Program-made: the position numbers and the translations under genes
Shown: positions 43,535 to 50,941 of the stretch, in pieces
How positions within the stretch are numbered: the first letter of the stretch is position 1
Layout: each line of letters begins with the position of its first letter
Notes under the pieces: generated by a model
What the model was told of the DNA's origin: nothing
Databases searched by the model: none
Seen by the model: only the letters and a program-made list of their open reading frames with translations
Assembly: GCA_036725605.1 (NCBI GenBank)
Contig: DAIMDW010000006.1
Coordinates: forward strand, 62,001 to 126,000
DNA from: CALBTQ01 sp036725605
Lineage (GTDB): Bacteria > Lernaellota > Lernaellaia > Lernaellales > Lernaellaceae
Length of the DNA stretch: 64,000 nt
Direction: 5' to 3'

Positions 43535-43747
43535 TTCTGAATACCTCCTCAGAAAATTGTTTGCCCGCTGGCGGTACGAGGCGTCCTTATATCAGGATTT
43601 GCCGTATTTGAATAGATTCTTTTTCATAAGTGGATTGCGCGTTCGAAACCTCGCGCGCTTTTAATCGATTGTCAAAACGATTTCCAGATCTTAGATTGCC
43701 GGAGACAATTTTCGAGCTGACGCGATTACGCGAAAGGGAAGCATGCA

Positions 43748-44395
43748 ATGAAACAGACGGCCTTTTTTCTGCTGATGTTCTTGTTGACGATGTCGTTGGC
43801 CGGCGCGGTGATGCTCGCCTGCGGCGACGATGACGACGATGACGACAACGACGACGAATCCGATGATGACGATGACGACGATGACGACGACAACGACGAT
43901 GAAACCGATGACGATGATGACACGGAAAATCCCGACGTTTACCTGGACGAGACCTCCGGCCTGATGTGGGCGAAGAACGTCGCCGACGATACACTCACGC
44001 TGAACGAGGCGATGACCTACTGCTACGATTTGGATTTCGGCGGCTATGACGACTGGCACCTGCCGTCGATCTCGCAACTGCGTTCGTTGATCCGCAATTG
44101 CCCGCAGACCGAAACCGGCGGCATCTGCGACGTGACCGACGAGTGTCTGGCCGGCGACGGCGGCTGCTGGAGCGACGATTGCTTCGGCTGTAACGGCTCG
44201 GAGCTGGAAGGTCCGGGGCCGCAGGGGCAATACTGGCCGGCGGAACTCGACGGCGCCATCGGCGAGTACTGGTCGATCAGCACCGACTCCTATGATCCGG
44301 AATACGGCTGGTTCGTCGATTTCGAATCGGCGACGGTCGGCAGCATTTCGTATTTGGGCAAGCTTTTCGTCCGGTGCACGCGCACGGCGGAATAA
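43748..44395 (+). CDS. DUF1566 (Lcl C-terminal type) lipoprotein with Asp-rich stalk
   Basis: The 215-residue protein has a signal peptide with lipobox VMLAC (Cys25), then an Asp-rich stalk (about 26-60). Residues 62-213 match DUF1566: DETSGLMWAKNVADDTLTLN, CYDLDFGGYDDWHLPSISQL (the conserved DWRLPS-type motif), and the final WFVDFESATVGS...FVRCTR. Domains of this type occur in surface and adhesion-related proteins, including the Legionella collagen-like adhesin Lcl. Six Cys residues in the middle could form disulfides. It is probably surface-exposed. A terminator follows the stop. Confidence 0.78.
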   Translation: MKQTAFFLLMFLLTMSLAGAVMLACGDDDDDDDNDDESDDDDDDDDDDNDDETDDDDDTENPDVYLDETSGLMWAKNVADDTLTLNEAMTYCYDLDFGGYDDWHLPSISQLRSLIRNCPQTETGGICDVTDECLAGDGGCWSDDCFGCNGSELEGPGPQGQYWPAELDGAIGEYWSISTDSYDPEYGWFVDFESATVGSISYLGKLFVRCTRTAE

Positions 44396-44414
44396 ATCGG
44401 CAATGCAATAACCA

Positions 44415-44442
44415 GGCGGGCGATGCGGCCCGCCTTTTTTCT
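44415..44442 (+). terminator. terminator of the DUF1566 lipoprotein gene
   Basis: GGCGGGC (44415-44421), GATGCG, GCCCGCC (44428-44434) and six T. It begins 20 bases after the stop and ends at the ftsK stop codon on the other strand. Confidence 0.9.
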
Positions 44443-46938
44443 TTAATCGTAGTCGCGTTCGGGGAGGTAGATTTCGCGCGGCCGGCTGGTGCCGTCGGAC
44501 TGGCTGATCAGCCCTTCCTGCTCCATGCGTTCGATGATGCGCGCGGCGCGGTTGTAGCCGATTTTCAAGCGGCGCTGGATGTAGCTGACCGACGCCTTGC
44601 GGTCGCGCGCGACGATCTCGATCGCCTTGTCGAACAGACCGTCGTCGTCGCCGCCGTCATCGCCCAGCGAGATGTTGTCGATGTGCGCGTCCTGCAGGTC
44701 GTCGCCGGCGGTGGTGCGGATCTCCACGTAATCCGGCGGCGCGTGTTTCTTCTTGAGGTACTCGACCGCCGCGTGGACTTCGTCGTCGGAGATATACGCG
44801 GCGTGGAAGCGCGTCAGCTTGGCCGTGCCCGGCGGCAGGAACAGGCCGTCGCCCCAGCCCAGCAGGTTGTTCGCGCCGCCTTCGTCCAGAATCGTGCGAC
44901 TGTCGGTGCGGCTGCGCACCTGGAAGGATATGCGGCTGGGGAAGTTGGCTTTGATTACGCCGGTGATGACGTCGACGCTGGGTCGCTGCGTCGCCAGAAT
45001 CAGGTGAATGCCCGCCGCGCGCGCCATCTGCGCCAGCCGCGCGATCGACTCCTCGACCTCCTTGGCCGCGATCATCATCAGGTCGGCCAGTTCGTCGATG
45101 ATCAGCACGATGTAAGGCAGCGGCTCGGGCAGGTCGGGCGCTTCCTCGCCGGTCAGCGTGCCCCGGCGCGGCGTCTTGGCCAGCATTTTCTCGACCTTCT
45201 TGTTGTAGCTGTCGATGTTGCGCACGCCCACTTCGGCCAGCTTGCGGTAGCGATCCTCCATTTCGGCCACCGCCCAGCGCAGCATCACCGCGGCTTTCTT
45301 CGGCTCGACGATCACCGGGTGCAGCATGTGCGGACAATCGGTGTACATCGCCAGCTCGAGCTGCTTGGGGTCGACCATCAACAGGCGCACCTGCTCGGGC
45401 GTGGACTTGTACATCAGCGACATGATCACCGCGTTCAGGAAAACGCTCTTGCCGCTGCCGGTGGTGCCCGCGACCAGCAGGTGCGGCATCCTGGTCAGGT
45501 CTTCGACGAACGAGCCGCCGCGACTGTTTTTGCCGAAGGCGACGGTCAGCGGCGATTTGGCCTCGTTGAATTCCTTGCTTTCCAGAATCTCGCGCAGGTA
45601 GACGATCTGCCGGCGCAGGCTCGGGATCTCGATGCCCACCGCGCCCTTGCCGGGGATCGGCGCGATGATGCGGATCTTCTCGGCCTGCAGCGCCATGGCC
45701 AGGTCGTCGTCGAGGTTGGCGATGCGGCTGACCTTGATGCCCGGCGACGGCTCGTACTCGAACATGGTGATCACCGGACCGGGGTGGATTTCGACCACGT
45801 GGCCGGTGACGCCGAAGGTTTCGAGCTTGCTTTCCAGCGTGACCGACTGGGCCAGCAGCGCCTCGCGGTCCAGCTCCTCGTCGAGGTTCTCGTTGGTCTT
45901 GAACAGCTTGAGCGGCGGCGGTTCGTACTGCCCGGCCAGACCGGAGAAGGAGATTTGCCGCGCGGCTTCGGTTTCGGCCTGCTCGTGAATGGTCACCTGG
46001 TCGTGCTCGACGCGCTTGAGCGGCGCGGGCGCTTTTTCCTTGGGCTTGGCCGGCGCGGCGGGCGCTTCCACCGGCGCGGCGGCGGGCGTTTCCACCGGCG
46101 CGGCGGCCGGCTTCTCGACCGGCGGTTGCGGTTTGACCGGCGGGGCGATCAGCGTTTCATCGGGCAGGCGCGTGGTGCGCACCGGGGCCGACGTGTCGCG
46201 CTTCTTGGCCGGCTTGGCCTCGACGGCGGCCGGCTTGGCTTCTTCCTTTTCGCCTTTGCCCAGGCGGATGATCGGCGCTTCGCGCGGCGATTTGACCGGC
46301 CCTTCCTTCTGGTCGCGCCGTTGCCGCCGCCGGCGCTGTTCGCGGCGGACCGTCCACCACGCGGCGAGCGACTGTCCGGCGGACGCGGCGATCCGGCCGA
46401 TCCACCGTCCCGTGCGCACGAAGGAAAAATCGATCGTGGCGATCAGGCTGACCACCAGCAGCGCCAGCGCCACCAGCAGGCCGCCGACCTGGCCCACGCC
46501 CAGGCGCAGCCAATCGGCGAGCACGCCGCCGACTTCGCCGCCGCCCCGAAAACGTCCGTCCGATTCGGGCATAACCATCGAGAGGATCGTCGCCAGCGTG
46601 GCGAGAAACAACAGGTAGCCGATGAACTGGGTGGCGCGCATTTTCACCTGGCGGCCGGTGAAGAAGAAAAAGCCGATTACGGCCAGCACGACCGGCACCA
46701 GCACCGACGCGTAGCCGCCCAGTTGCACCAGTTGGTCGGCCGTGTACGAGCCCAGGCGGCCGGCGAGATTGGTCGGCTCGGTTTGCGGATAGGCCGCCGT
46801 GTTCAGCGACGGATCCTTGACCGTGTAGGAAAGCAGGGCGAGGAAGACCAGGGCGGCCAGCAGGAAAAAGCCGAGCCCGACGATCTCGTTTAGGTTGCGC
46901 TTGATCTTGCCGCCTTCCTGCCGCTCGCGTGCCTTCAA
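44443..46938 (-). CDS. ftsK: DNA translocase FtsK/SpoIIIE
   Basis: The 831-residue protein starts at a TTG directly after the RNase J stop (TAGTTG), with GGAGG five bases upstream. Four to five membrane helices lie in residues 20-185, followed by a Pro/Ala/Lys-rich linker (about 215-330). The motor domain (about 345-745) has Walker A AGTTGSGKSVFLN and the region VRLLMVDPKQLELAMY, with IVLIIDELADLMM as Walker B. The C-terminal gamma winged-helix domain (about 765-830: KASVSYIQRRLKIGYNRAARIIERME) reads KOPS-type polarity sequences. It pumps chromosome ends through the closing septum. The linker is shorter than in E. coli FtsK. Confidence 0.95.
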   Translation of the reverse strand: MKARERQEGGKIKRNLNEIVGLGFFLLAALVFLALLSYTVKDPSLNTAAYPQTEPTNLAGRLGSYTADQLVQLGGYASVLVPVVLAVIGFFFFTGRQVKMRATQFIGYLLFLATLATILSMVMPESDGRFRGGGEVGGVLADWLRLGVGQVGGLLVALALLVVSLIATIDFSFVRTGRWIGRIAASAGQSLAAWWTVRREQRRRRQRRDQKEGPVKSPREAPIIRLGKGEKEEAKPAAVEAKPAKKRDTSAPVRTTRLPDETLIAPPVKPQPPVEKPAAAPVETPAAAPVEAPAAPAKPKEKAPAPLKRVEHDQVTIHEQAETEAARQISFSGLAGQYEPPPLKLFKTNENLDEELDREALLAQSVTLESKLETFGVTGHVVEIHPGPVITMFEYEPSPGIKVSRIANLDDDLAMALQAEKIRIIAPIPGKGAVGIEIPSLRRQIVYLREILESKEFNEAKSPLTVAFGKNSRGGSFVEDLTRMPHLLVAGTTGSGKSVFLNAVIMSLMYKSTPEQVRLLMVDPKQLELAMYTDCPHMLHPVIVEPKKAAVMLRWAVAEMEDRYRKLAEVGVRNIDSYNKKVEKMLAKTPRRGTLTGEEAPDLPEPLPYIVLIIDELADLMMIAAKEVEESIARLAQMARAAGIHLILATQRPSVDVITGVIKANFPSRISFQVRSRTDSRTILDEGGANNLLGWGDGLFLPPGTAKLTRFHAAYISDDEVHAAVEYLKKKHAPPDYVEIRTTAGDDLQDAHIDNISLGDDGGDDDGLFDKAIEIVARDRKASVSYIQRRLKIGYNRAARIIERMEQEGLISQSDGTSRPREIYLPERDYD

Positions 46939-48594
46939 CTACACCTCCATGATGACCGGGATGACGATCGGCCGCCGCCCGATGCGCTTGTTGAACAGCC
47001 GCCGAATCGCGCGGGTTATTTCCCACTTGGCGGTGTTGATGTCAAAGCCGTTGTCGCCCTTGAGTTCGGCCAGGGTGTCGAGCACGACGCTGCGCGCCTC
47101 GTCAAGCAGGTCCTTGTGATCGGGCTCGTAGACCAGGCCTTTGCTTTTGAAGTGCGGGCCCGAAACGATCACGCCGTCGCGGTGGGCGATGGCGCAGGTG
47201 ATCGTGCCGTCTTCCGAAAGGATGCGGCGGTCGGTGAGCACGATGTTGCCCACGTCGCCCACGCCGTGTCCGTCGACGTACACCCGGCCGCTGGCGATGC
47301 GCGAGATCTTTTCGGCCGGGCCGCCGTTGACCTCGGCCACGTCGCCGTTTTCCATCACCAGGGTGTTGGTCACGCCCATCGACCGGGCCAGCTTGGCGTG
47401 CTGCACCAGGTGGCGGTATTCGCCGTGCACCGGAATGAAATTCGCCGGCCGCGTCAGTTGCAGCAACAGCTTGAGTTCCTCGCGGTGCGCGTGCCCGCTG
47501 GTGTGGATGCGGCTGATGCCCTCGTAGACCACCTCGGCGCCCTGGCGGTACAGCTCGTTGATCACGCTGGTGATCGCCCGTTCGTTGCCGGGGATCGTCT
47601 TGGACGAGAGCACGACCGTGTCGCCCTTGAGCACCTTGATGTGTTTGTGGTTGCCCGCCGCGATGCGCGCCAGCACGCTCATCGGCTCGCCCTGGCTGCC
47701 GGTGCACAGGATCACCGTTTTTTCCTTGGCCATGCGCGGCAGTTCGTGCACCTGCAGCAGCAGGCGGTTTTCCACGTGCAGCACGCCCAGCTTGCGCGCG
47801 ATGGCCACGTTGTCGGCGATCGACTTGCCCGACAGCAGCACCTTGCGCCCGAAGCGCTGGGCGAGGGTGAACACCTGTTGGATGCGGTGGATGTTGCTGG
47901 CGAAGCTGGTGATCAGAATGCGTCCCGGCGCGTGGCGGAACAGCGTTTCCATTTCGGTGCCGATTTCCCGCTCGCTGGCCGTGTAGCCCTCGCGCTCGAT
48001 GTTCGTCGAATCGCTCATCAACAACAGCACGCCGCGCTCGCCGAATTCGGCGAATTTTTTCAAGTCGGTCGTTTCGCCGTCGAGGGGCGAAAAATCGAGT
48101 TTGTAATCGCCGCTGTGCACGACCAGCCCGGCGGGCGTGGCGATGCCCAGGCCGTAACCACCGACCATCGAGTGGTTCACGTTCACGAACTCGACGCTGA
48201 ACGGCCCGAACTGCCGCACGTCACGCGGATTGACGACCTCGGTACGCACCTCGCCGTCGAGCTTGTGCTCCTCCAGCGAGTTCTGCAGAAAGGCCAACGT
48301 GACCTTCGAGCCGACCAGCAACGGCTGGTGGTGGCGCAGGAAATAGGGCACCGCGCCGATGTGATCCTCGTGACCATGGGTCAGGATCAGCGCCTCGATG
48401 TCCGCGCCGCGTCCTTCGAGGTAGGAAAAATCCGGAATGACGATATCGACCCCGAGCATGTCGTCCTCGGGGAACATCAGCCCGCAATCGATCAGCAACA
48501 GGCGATTTTGGTATTCGAATACCATCATGTTCAGGCCGATCTCGCCCAAACCGCCCAGGGGGATGATTTTCAGCGCTTGCCCGTTTTCAGTCAT
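46939..48594 (-). CDS. rnj: ribonuclease J
   Basis: The 551-residue metallo-beta-lactamase/beta-CASP ribonuclease has ILTHGHEDHIGAVPYFL (HxHxDH zinc motif), VNHSMVGGYGL, HSGDYKLDFSPLDG, the beta-CASP segment ILCTGSQGEPMSVLARIA, and HTSGHAHREELKLLLQL. It degrades RNA both endo- and 5'-exonucleolytically. The C-terminal ~95 residues form the RNase J dimerisation domain. RNase J in a Gram-negative genome fits deltaproteobacterial-type lineages. The ATG overlaps the plsC stop by 8 bases. Confidence 0.93.
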   Translation of the reverse strand: MTENGQALKIIPLGGLGEIGLNMMVFEYQNRLLLIDCGLMFPEDDMLGVDIVIPDFSYLEGRGADIEALILTHGHEDHIGAVPYFLRHHQPLLVGSKVTLAFLQNSLEEHKLDGEVRTEVVNPRDVRQFGPFSVEFVNVNHSMVGGYGLGIATPAGLVVHSGDYKLDFSPLDGETTDLKKFAEFGERGVLLLMSDSTNIEREGYTASEREIGTEMETLFRHAPGRILITSFASNIHRIQQVFTLAQRFGRKVLLSGKSIADNVAIARKLGVLHVENRLLLQVHELPRMAKEKTVILCTGSQGEPMSVLARIAAGNHKHIKVLKGDTVVLSSKTIPGNERAITSVINELYRQGAEVVYEGISRIHTSGHAHREELKLLLQLTRPANFIPVHGEYRHLVQHAKLARSMGVTNTLVMENGDVAEVNGGPAEKISRIASGRVYVDGHGVGDVGNIVLTDRRILSEDGTITCAIAHRDGVIVSGPHFKSKGLVYEPDHKDLLDEARSVVLDTLAELKGDNGFDINTAKWEITRAIRRLFNKRIGRRPIVIPVIMEV

Positions 48595-49300
48595 CGACGA
48601 TCAGCTCCTCAACTTCCGCGCGCGCCATCTGCAACAACCGATCGCGATCCTCGTATGTCATGCCCAACGTCGATATCGGCCGGCCAATACGTATGGTGAT
48701 CAACCCGGGGCGCGGCAACACATCACCCACGCCGTGAGCGCGGGCCGCCCCGGATATACCAACGGGGATAATAGGAATTTGCGCGCGAATTGCCAAGACA
48801 AAAGCGCCTTTTTTCCACGGACCGATGCGCCGGTTGCGCGCGCGGCCGCCGCCGGGGTAGATGGCCAGGAAATGCCCGGCCTCGGCCAGGCGTCGCATCT
48901 GGTCGATTTGCCGGTGCTGATTTTCCGGCGAATCCTTCTGATCGACCAGGATATGCCCCAGGGCGTACAGCGAGATGCCGAAGATCGGCACCCACAGCAG
49001 CGACTTCATCGCCAGGAAGCGTACGGGCCGCGGCAGATGGCTGTACAGCGCCGGCACGTCGAAGTAGCTGGTGTGATTGGCGACGAAGATCCCGGTGCCC
49101 TCGGCCGGCACATGGGCGGCGCCCTCGACGGCGAAGCGTACGCCGAAAAGCTTCACCCACAGCCACAGCCAGGCGCGCCCGAAGTGGTAGACGACCTCGC
49201 GGCGCGGGTCGAACGGAGCGACGATTAAAACGCAACTATACAAAATAATCGCGGAAATGAACTGGATCGGCAGGGCGGCCACCGCCCGCAACAAGCGCAT
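48587..49300 (-). CDS. plsC: 1-acyl-sn-glycerol-3-phosphate acyltransferase-like protein
   Basis: ATG 49300 has AAGGAG six bases upstream and gives 237 residues (MRLLRAVAALPIQFISAI, an N-terminal membrane helix). The acyltransferase motif I is FVANHTSYFDVPAL (HX4D), motif IV is IPIIPVGISGAA. Motif III, normally FPEGTRS, reads YPGGGRARN, so the conserved Glu is Gly and the Thr is Gly. The role is inferred as acylation of lysophosphatidate in phospholipid synthesis, but the altered motif may mean a different acceptor. It is the first gene of the plsC-rnj-ftsK run. Confidence 0.82.
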   Translation of the reverse strand: MRLLRAVAALPIQFISAIILYSCVLIVAPFDPRREVVYHFGRAWLWLWVKLFGVRFAVEGAAHVPAEGTGIFVANHTSYFDVPALYSHLPRPVRFLAMKSLLWVPIFGISLYALGHILVDQKDSPENQHRQIDQMRRLAEAGHFLAIYPGGGRARNRRIGPWKKGAFVLAIRAQIPIIPVGISGAARAHGVGDVLPRPGLITIRIGRPISTLGMTYEDRDRLLQMARAEVEELIVDD

Positions 49301-49487
49301 GCATCGCTCCTTCTCCCCCCTGATGCGCAGTTGTACCGCGAAGCGTCCGCGCCGGTCAATGGTCGGGTGTTGAATGATTATTCGAATGGATATCGCGACA
49401 ATAGGGCAAAAGGCTTTAAAAATTATTCGGTCTTCTTCATTTCCGTTGCCGATAGACCACCGAACCAAAATCGTGTACCTTTACGCC

Positions 49488-49515
49488 TTGACACGAAAAC
49501 CGAAGAGACTAAACT
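49488..49515 (+). promoter_or_regulatory. promoter of the TetR gene
   Basis: TTGACA (49488-49493), 16 bases, TAAACT (49510-49515). The -10 box overlaps the first operator (49513-49532), which suggests autorepression. Confidence 0.6.
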
Positions 49516-49532
49516 GGACTGACCGGTCGAGT
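49513..49532. promoter_or_regulatory. TetR operator O1
   Basis: ACTGGACTGACCGGTCGAGT is an imperfect palindrome matching the consensus of four further sites at 50188-50925. It lies 15 bases before the TetR start codon. Confidence 0.7.
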
Positions 49533-49547
49533 AAGGACAGCCGACGA

Positions 49548-50168
49548 ATGAAACGAGCCACCGGCGACGATCTGACGCATCGAGGGATCAAGCGCAAGCG
49601 CGAATTGCTGGCCAGCGCGTTGAAATTGTTCAGCCAGAACGGCTACGCGGCCACGACAATCGACGAGATCGTCAAAGCGTGCGGAACGGGCAAAGGCACG
49701 TTCTATTGGTATTGGAAAAGCAAGGAAGACCTGTTCAAGGAACTGGTGCACGAGAAGTACGAGGTCTTTCTGCAATCGCTGCAAGAGGTGGCGCACAATG
49801 ATCACCCCGTGCGCGAGCGCATGCTGGAACTGGCCCCGAAATTCGCCGGGTTGTTCGTCAAGTACCGGCAGATTTGCCGGCTGATTCACGTGCTGATCGC
49901 CGAAGGGCGCAAGTCGTTCGAGAAGGACATTCTCGATATGACCAACAGCTACTACCGGCAGTGCATCGATGTGCTGGCGGCCCTGTTCGAAGAGGGAAAG
50001 CGCGAGGGCGTTGTGCAAGACGATCTGGACGCGGAACGCATCGCCGTGTTGCTGGTGGCCCTGTTCGACGGCCTGGTGGCGCAAGGAGCGGTTTTGGGTA
50101 TTCAAAAGGCGACCGCCGATATGGAAAAGACCATCGCCAAGATTTTCCAGCACGGCGTTTTCTGCTGA
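49548..50168 (+). CDS. TetR family transcriptional repressor
   Basis: From ATG 49548, preceded by GTAAGGA, the protein has 206 residues. The N-terminal HTH (about 14-60) reads RELLASALKLFSQNGYAATT, IDEIVKACGTGKGTFYWYWK, SKEDLF, the TetR signature. The C-terminal ligand domain (about 75-205) is helical and resembles regulators of fatty-acid or aldehyde/xenobiotic genes. The aldehyde dehydrogenase gene 773 bases downstream carries three copies of the same operator, so it is the obvious target. The inducer is unknown. Confidence 0.92.
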   Translation: MKRATGDDLTHRGIKRKRELLASALKLFSQNGYAATTIDEIVKACGTGKGTFYWYWKSKEDLFKELVHEKYEVFLQSLQEVAHNDHPVRERMLELAPKFAGLFVKYRQICRLIHVLIAEGRKSFEKDILDMTNSYYRQCIDVLAALFEEGKREGVVQDDLDAERIAVLLVALFDGLVAQGAVLGIQKATADMEKTIAKIFQHGVFC

Positions 50169-50187
50169 CAAAATTTTTTGGACGAAA

Positions 50188-50207
50188 ACTGGACTGGCGA
50201 GTCTAGT
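50188..50207. promoter_or_regulatory. TetR operator O2
   Basis: ACTGGACTGGCGAGTCTAGT, 19 bases after the TetR stop, preceded by a T run and TTGGAC, the same flank found before O3 and O4. Confidence 0.65.
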
Positions 50208-50786
50208 GGTGTCGGCGGCGCCGTTTTGGAAAAGGGCAGGTAGGGCATTGGTCGGTCCTGGCTTTCCGCCTTCGTTAATACTTCGGCGGACAGGCCCGCC
50301 TTTGTGGGAATGATGGAAGGGTTTGTCATCCTCGGGTTTGACCCGGGGATCCAGGATTCCTTTAACGCCGTGCGCGGCGCGGCCTACCTTTTCATAAGGT
50401 CAGGAAGGAAGGATTTGTCATCCTCGGGCTTGACCCGAGGATCTGGTGACGACCGGCAGGAGGCGTTGAAGAATAAACGTCAGCGCGTGACCAACAATCA
50501 TTTTCCCATGGAAGCTATTCATGGGCGGAGCCAGATCCTGAAACAAGTTCAGGATGACATTGCCCTTTAACGCCGTGCGCAGCGCGGCTTACCTTTTCAA
50601 AAGGTCAGGAAGGGTAATTGCTGGTCCTGGATTCCCGCCTTCGCGGGAATGACAAAGACCGAACACAGCCATGCCCGGCGGGCATACGAGCAAGTCACCC
50701 TGAGCGCAGCGAAGGATCTTTCGTTGGCGGACATAGATTCTTCGTCGCGCCGTTGAATGACTGGCAATCATTTTTTTTGTCCACAA
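50208..50786. repeat. mosaic of intergenic repeats between TetR and aldehyde dehydrogenase genes
   Basis: No gene is supported. Repeated pieces include GTCATCCTCGGGTTTGACCC (about 50326) and GTCATCCTCGGGCTTGACCC (about 50418), AACGCCGTGCGCGGCGCGGC (about 50364) and AACGCCGTGCGCAGCGCGGC (about 50570), each followed by TACCTTTTCA-AAGGTCAGGAAGG; the palindrome TCCCGCCTTCGCGGGA (about 50634); and CACCCTGAGCGCAGCGAAGG (about 50697). These match styles of REP-like palindromes abundant between genes in many bacteria. They appear inserted into a once compact regulatory region. Confidence 0.7.
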
Positions 50787-50806
50787 ACTCGACCGGGAGG
50801 TCTAGT
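50787..50806. promoter_or_regulatory. TetR operator O3
   Basis: ACTCGACCGGGAGGTCTAGT, preceded by a T run and TTGTCC. Confidence 0.65.
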
Positions 50807-50864
50807 GGAGTCGACGGTTCGTACAATGGATCGCGAAGCACAAGCACATTTTTTTTGGCCACAA

Positions 50865-50884
50865 ACTGGACCGGTCGGTCCAGA
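50865..50884. promoter_or_regulatory. TetR operator O4
   Basis: ACTGGACCGGTCGGTCCAGA, preceded by a T run and TTGGCC; 78 bases after O3. Confidence 0.65.
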
Positions 50885-50905
50885 GGTAAAAATTTTTCCC
50901 GACAA

Positions 50906-50925
50906 ACTAGACTGACCAGTCTAGT
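50906..50925. promoter_or_regulatory. TetR operator O5 (best palindrome)
   Basis: ACTAGACTGACCAGTCTAGT is a perfect 9-bp inverted repeat around a 2-base centre. It ends 16 bases before the aldehyde dehydrogenase ATG and 7 bases before its GGAGG, so a bound repressor would block transcription of that gene. Confidence 0.8.
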
Positions 50926-50941
50926 GCTATTTGGAGGAATC

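Noticed and set aside
50618..50941. 108-residue N-terminal extension of the aldehyde dehydrogenase
   Set aside because: It runs through palindromic repeats and three operators; the ATG with GGAGG at 50942 gives the standard N-terminus.
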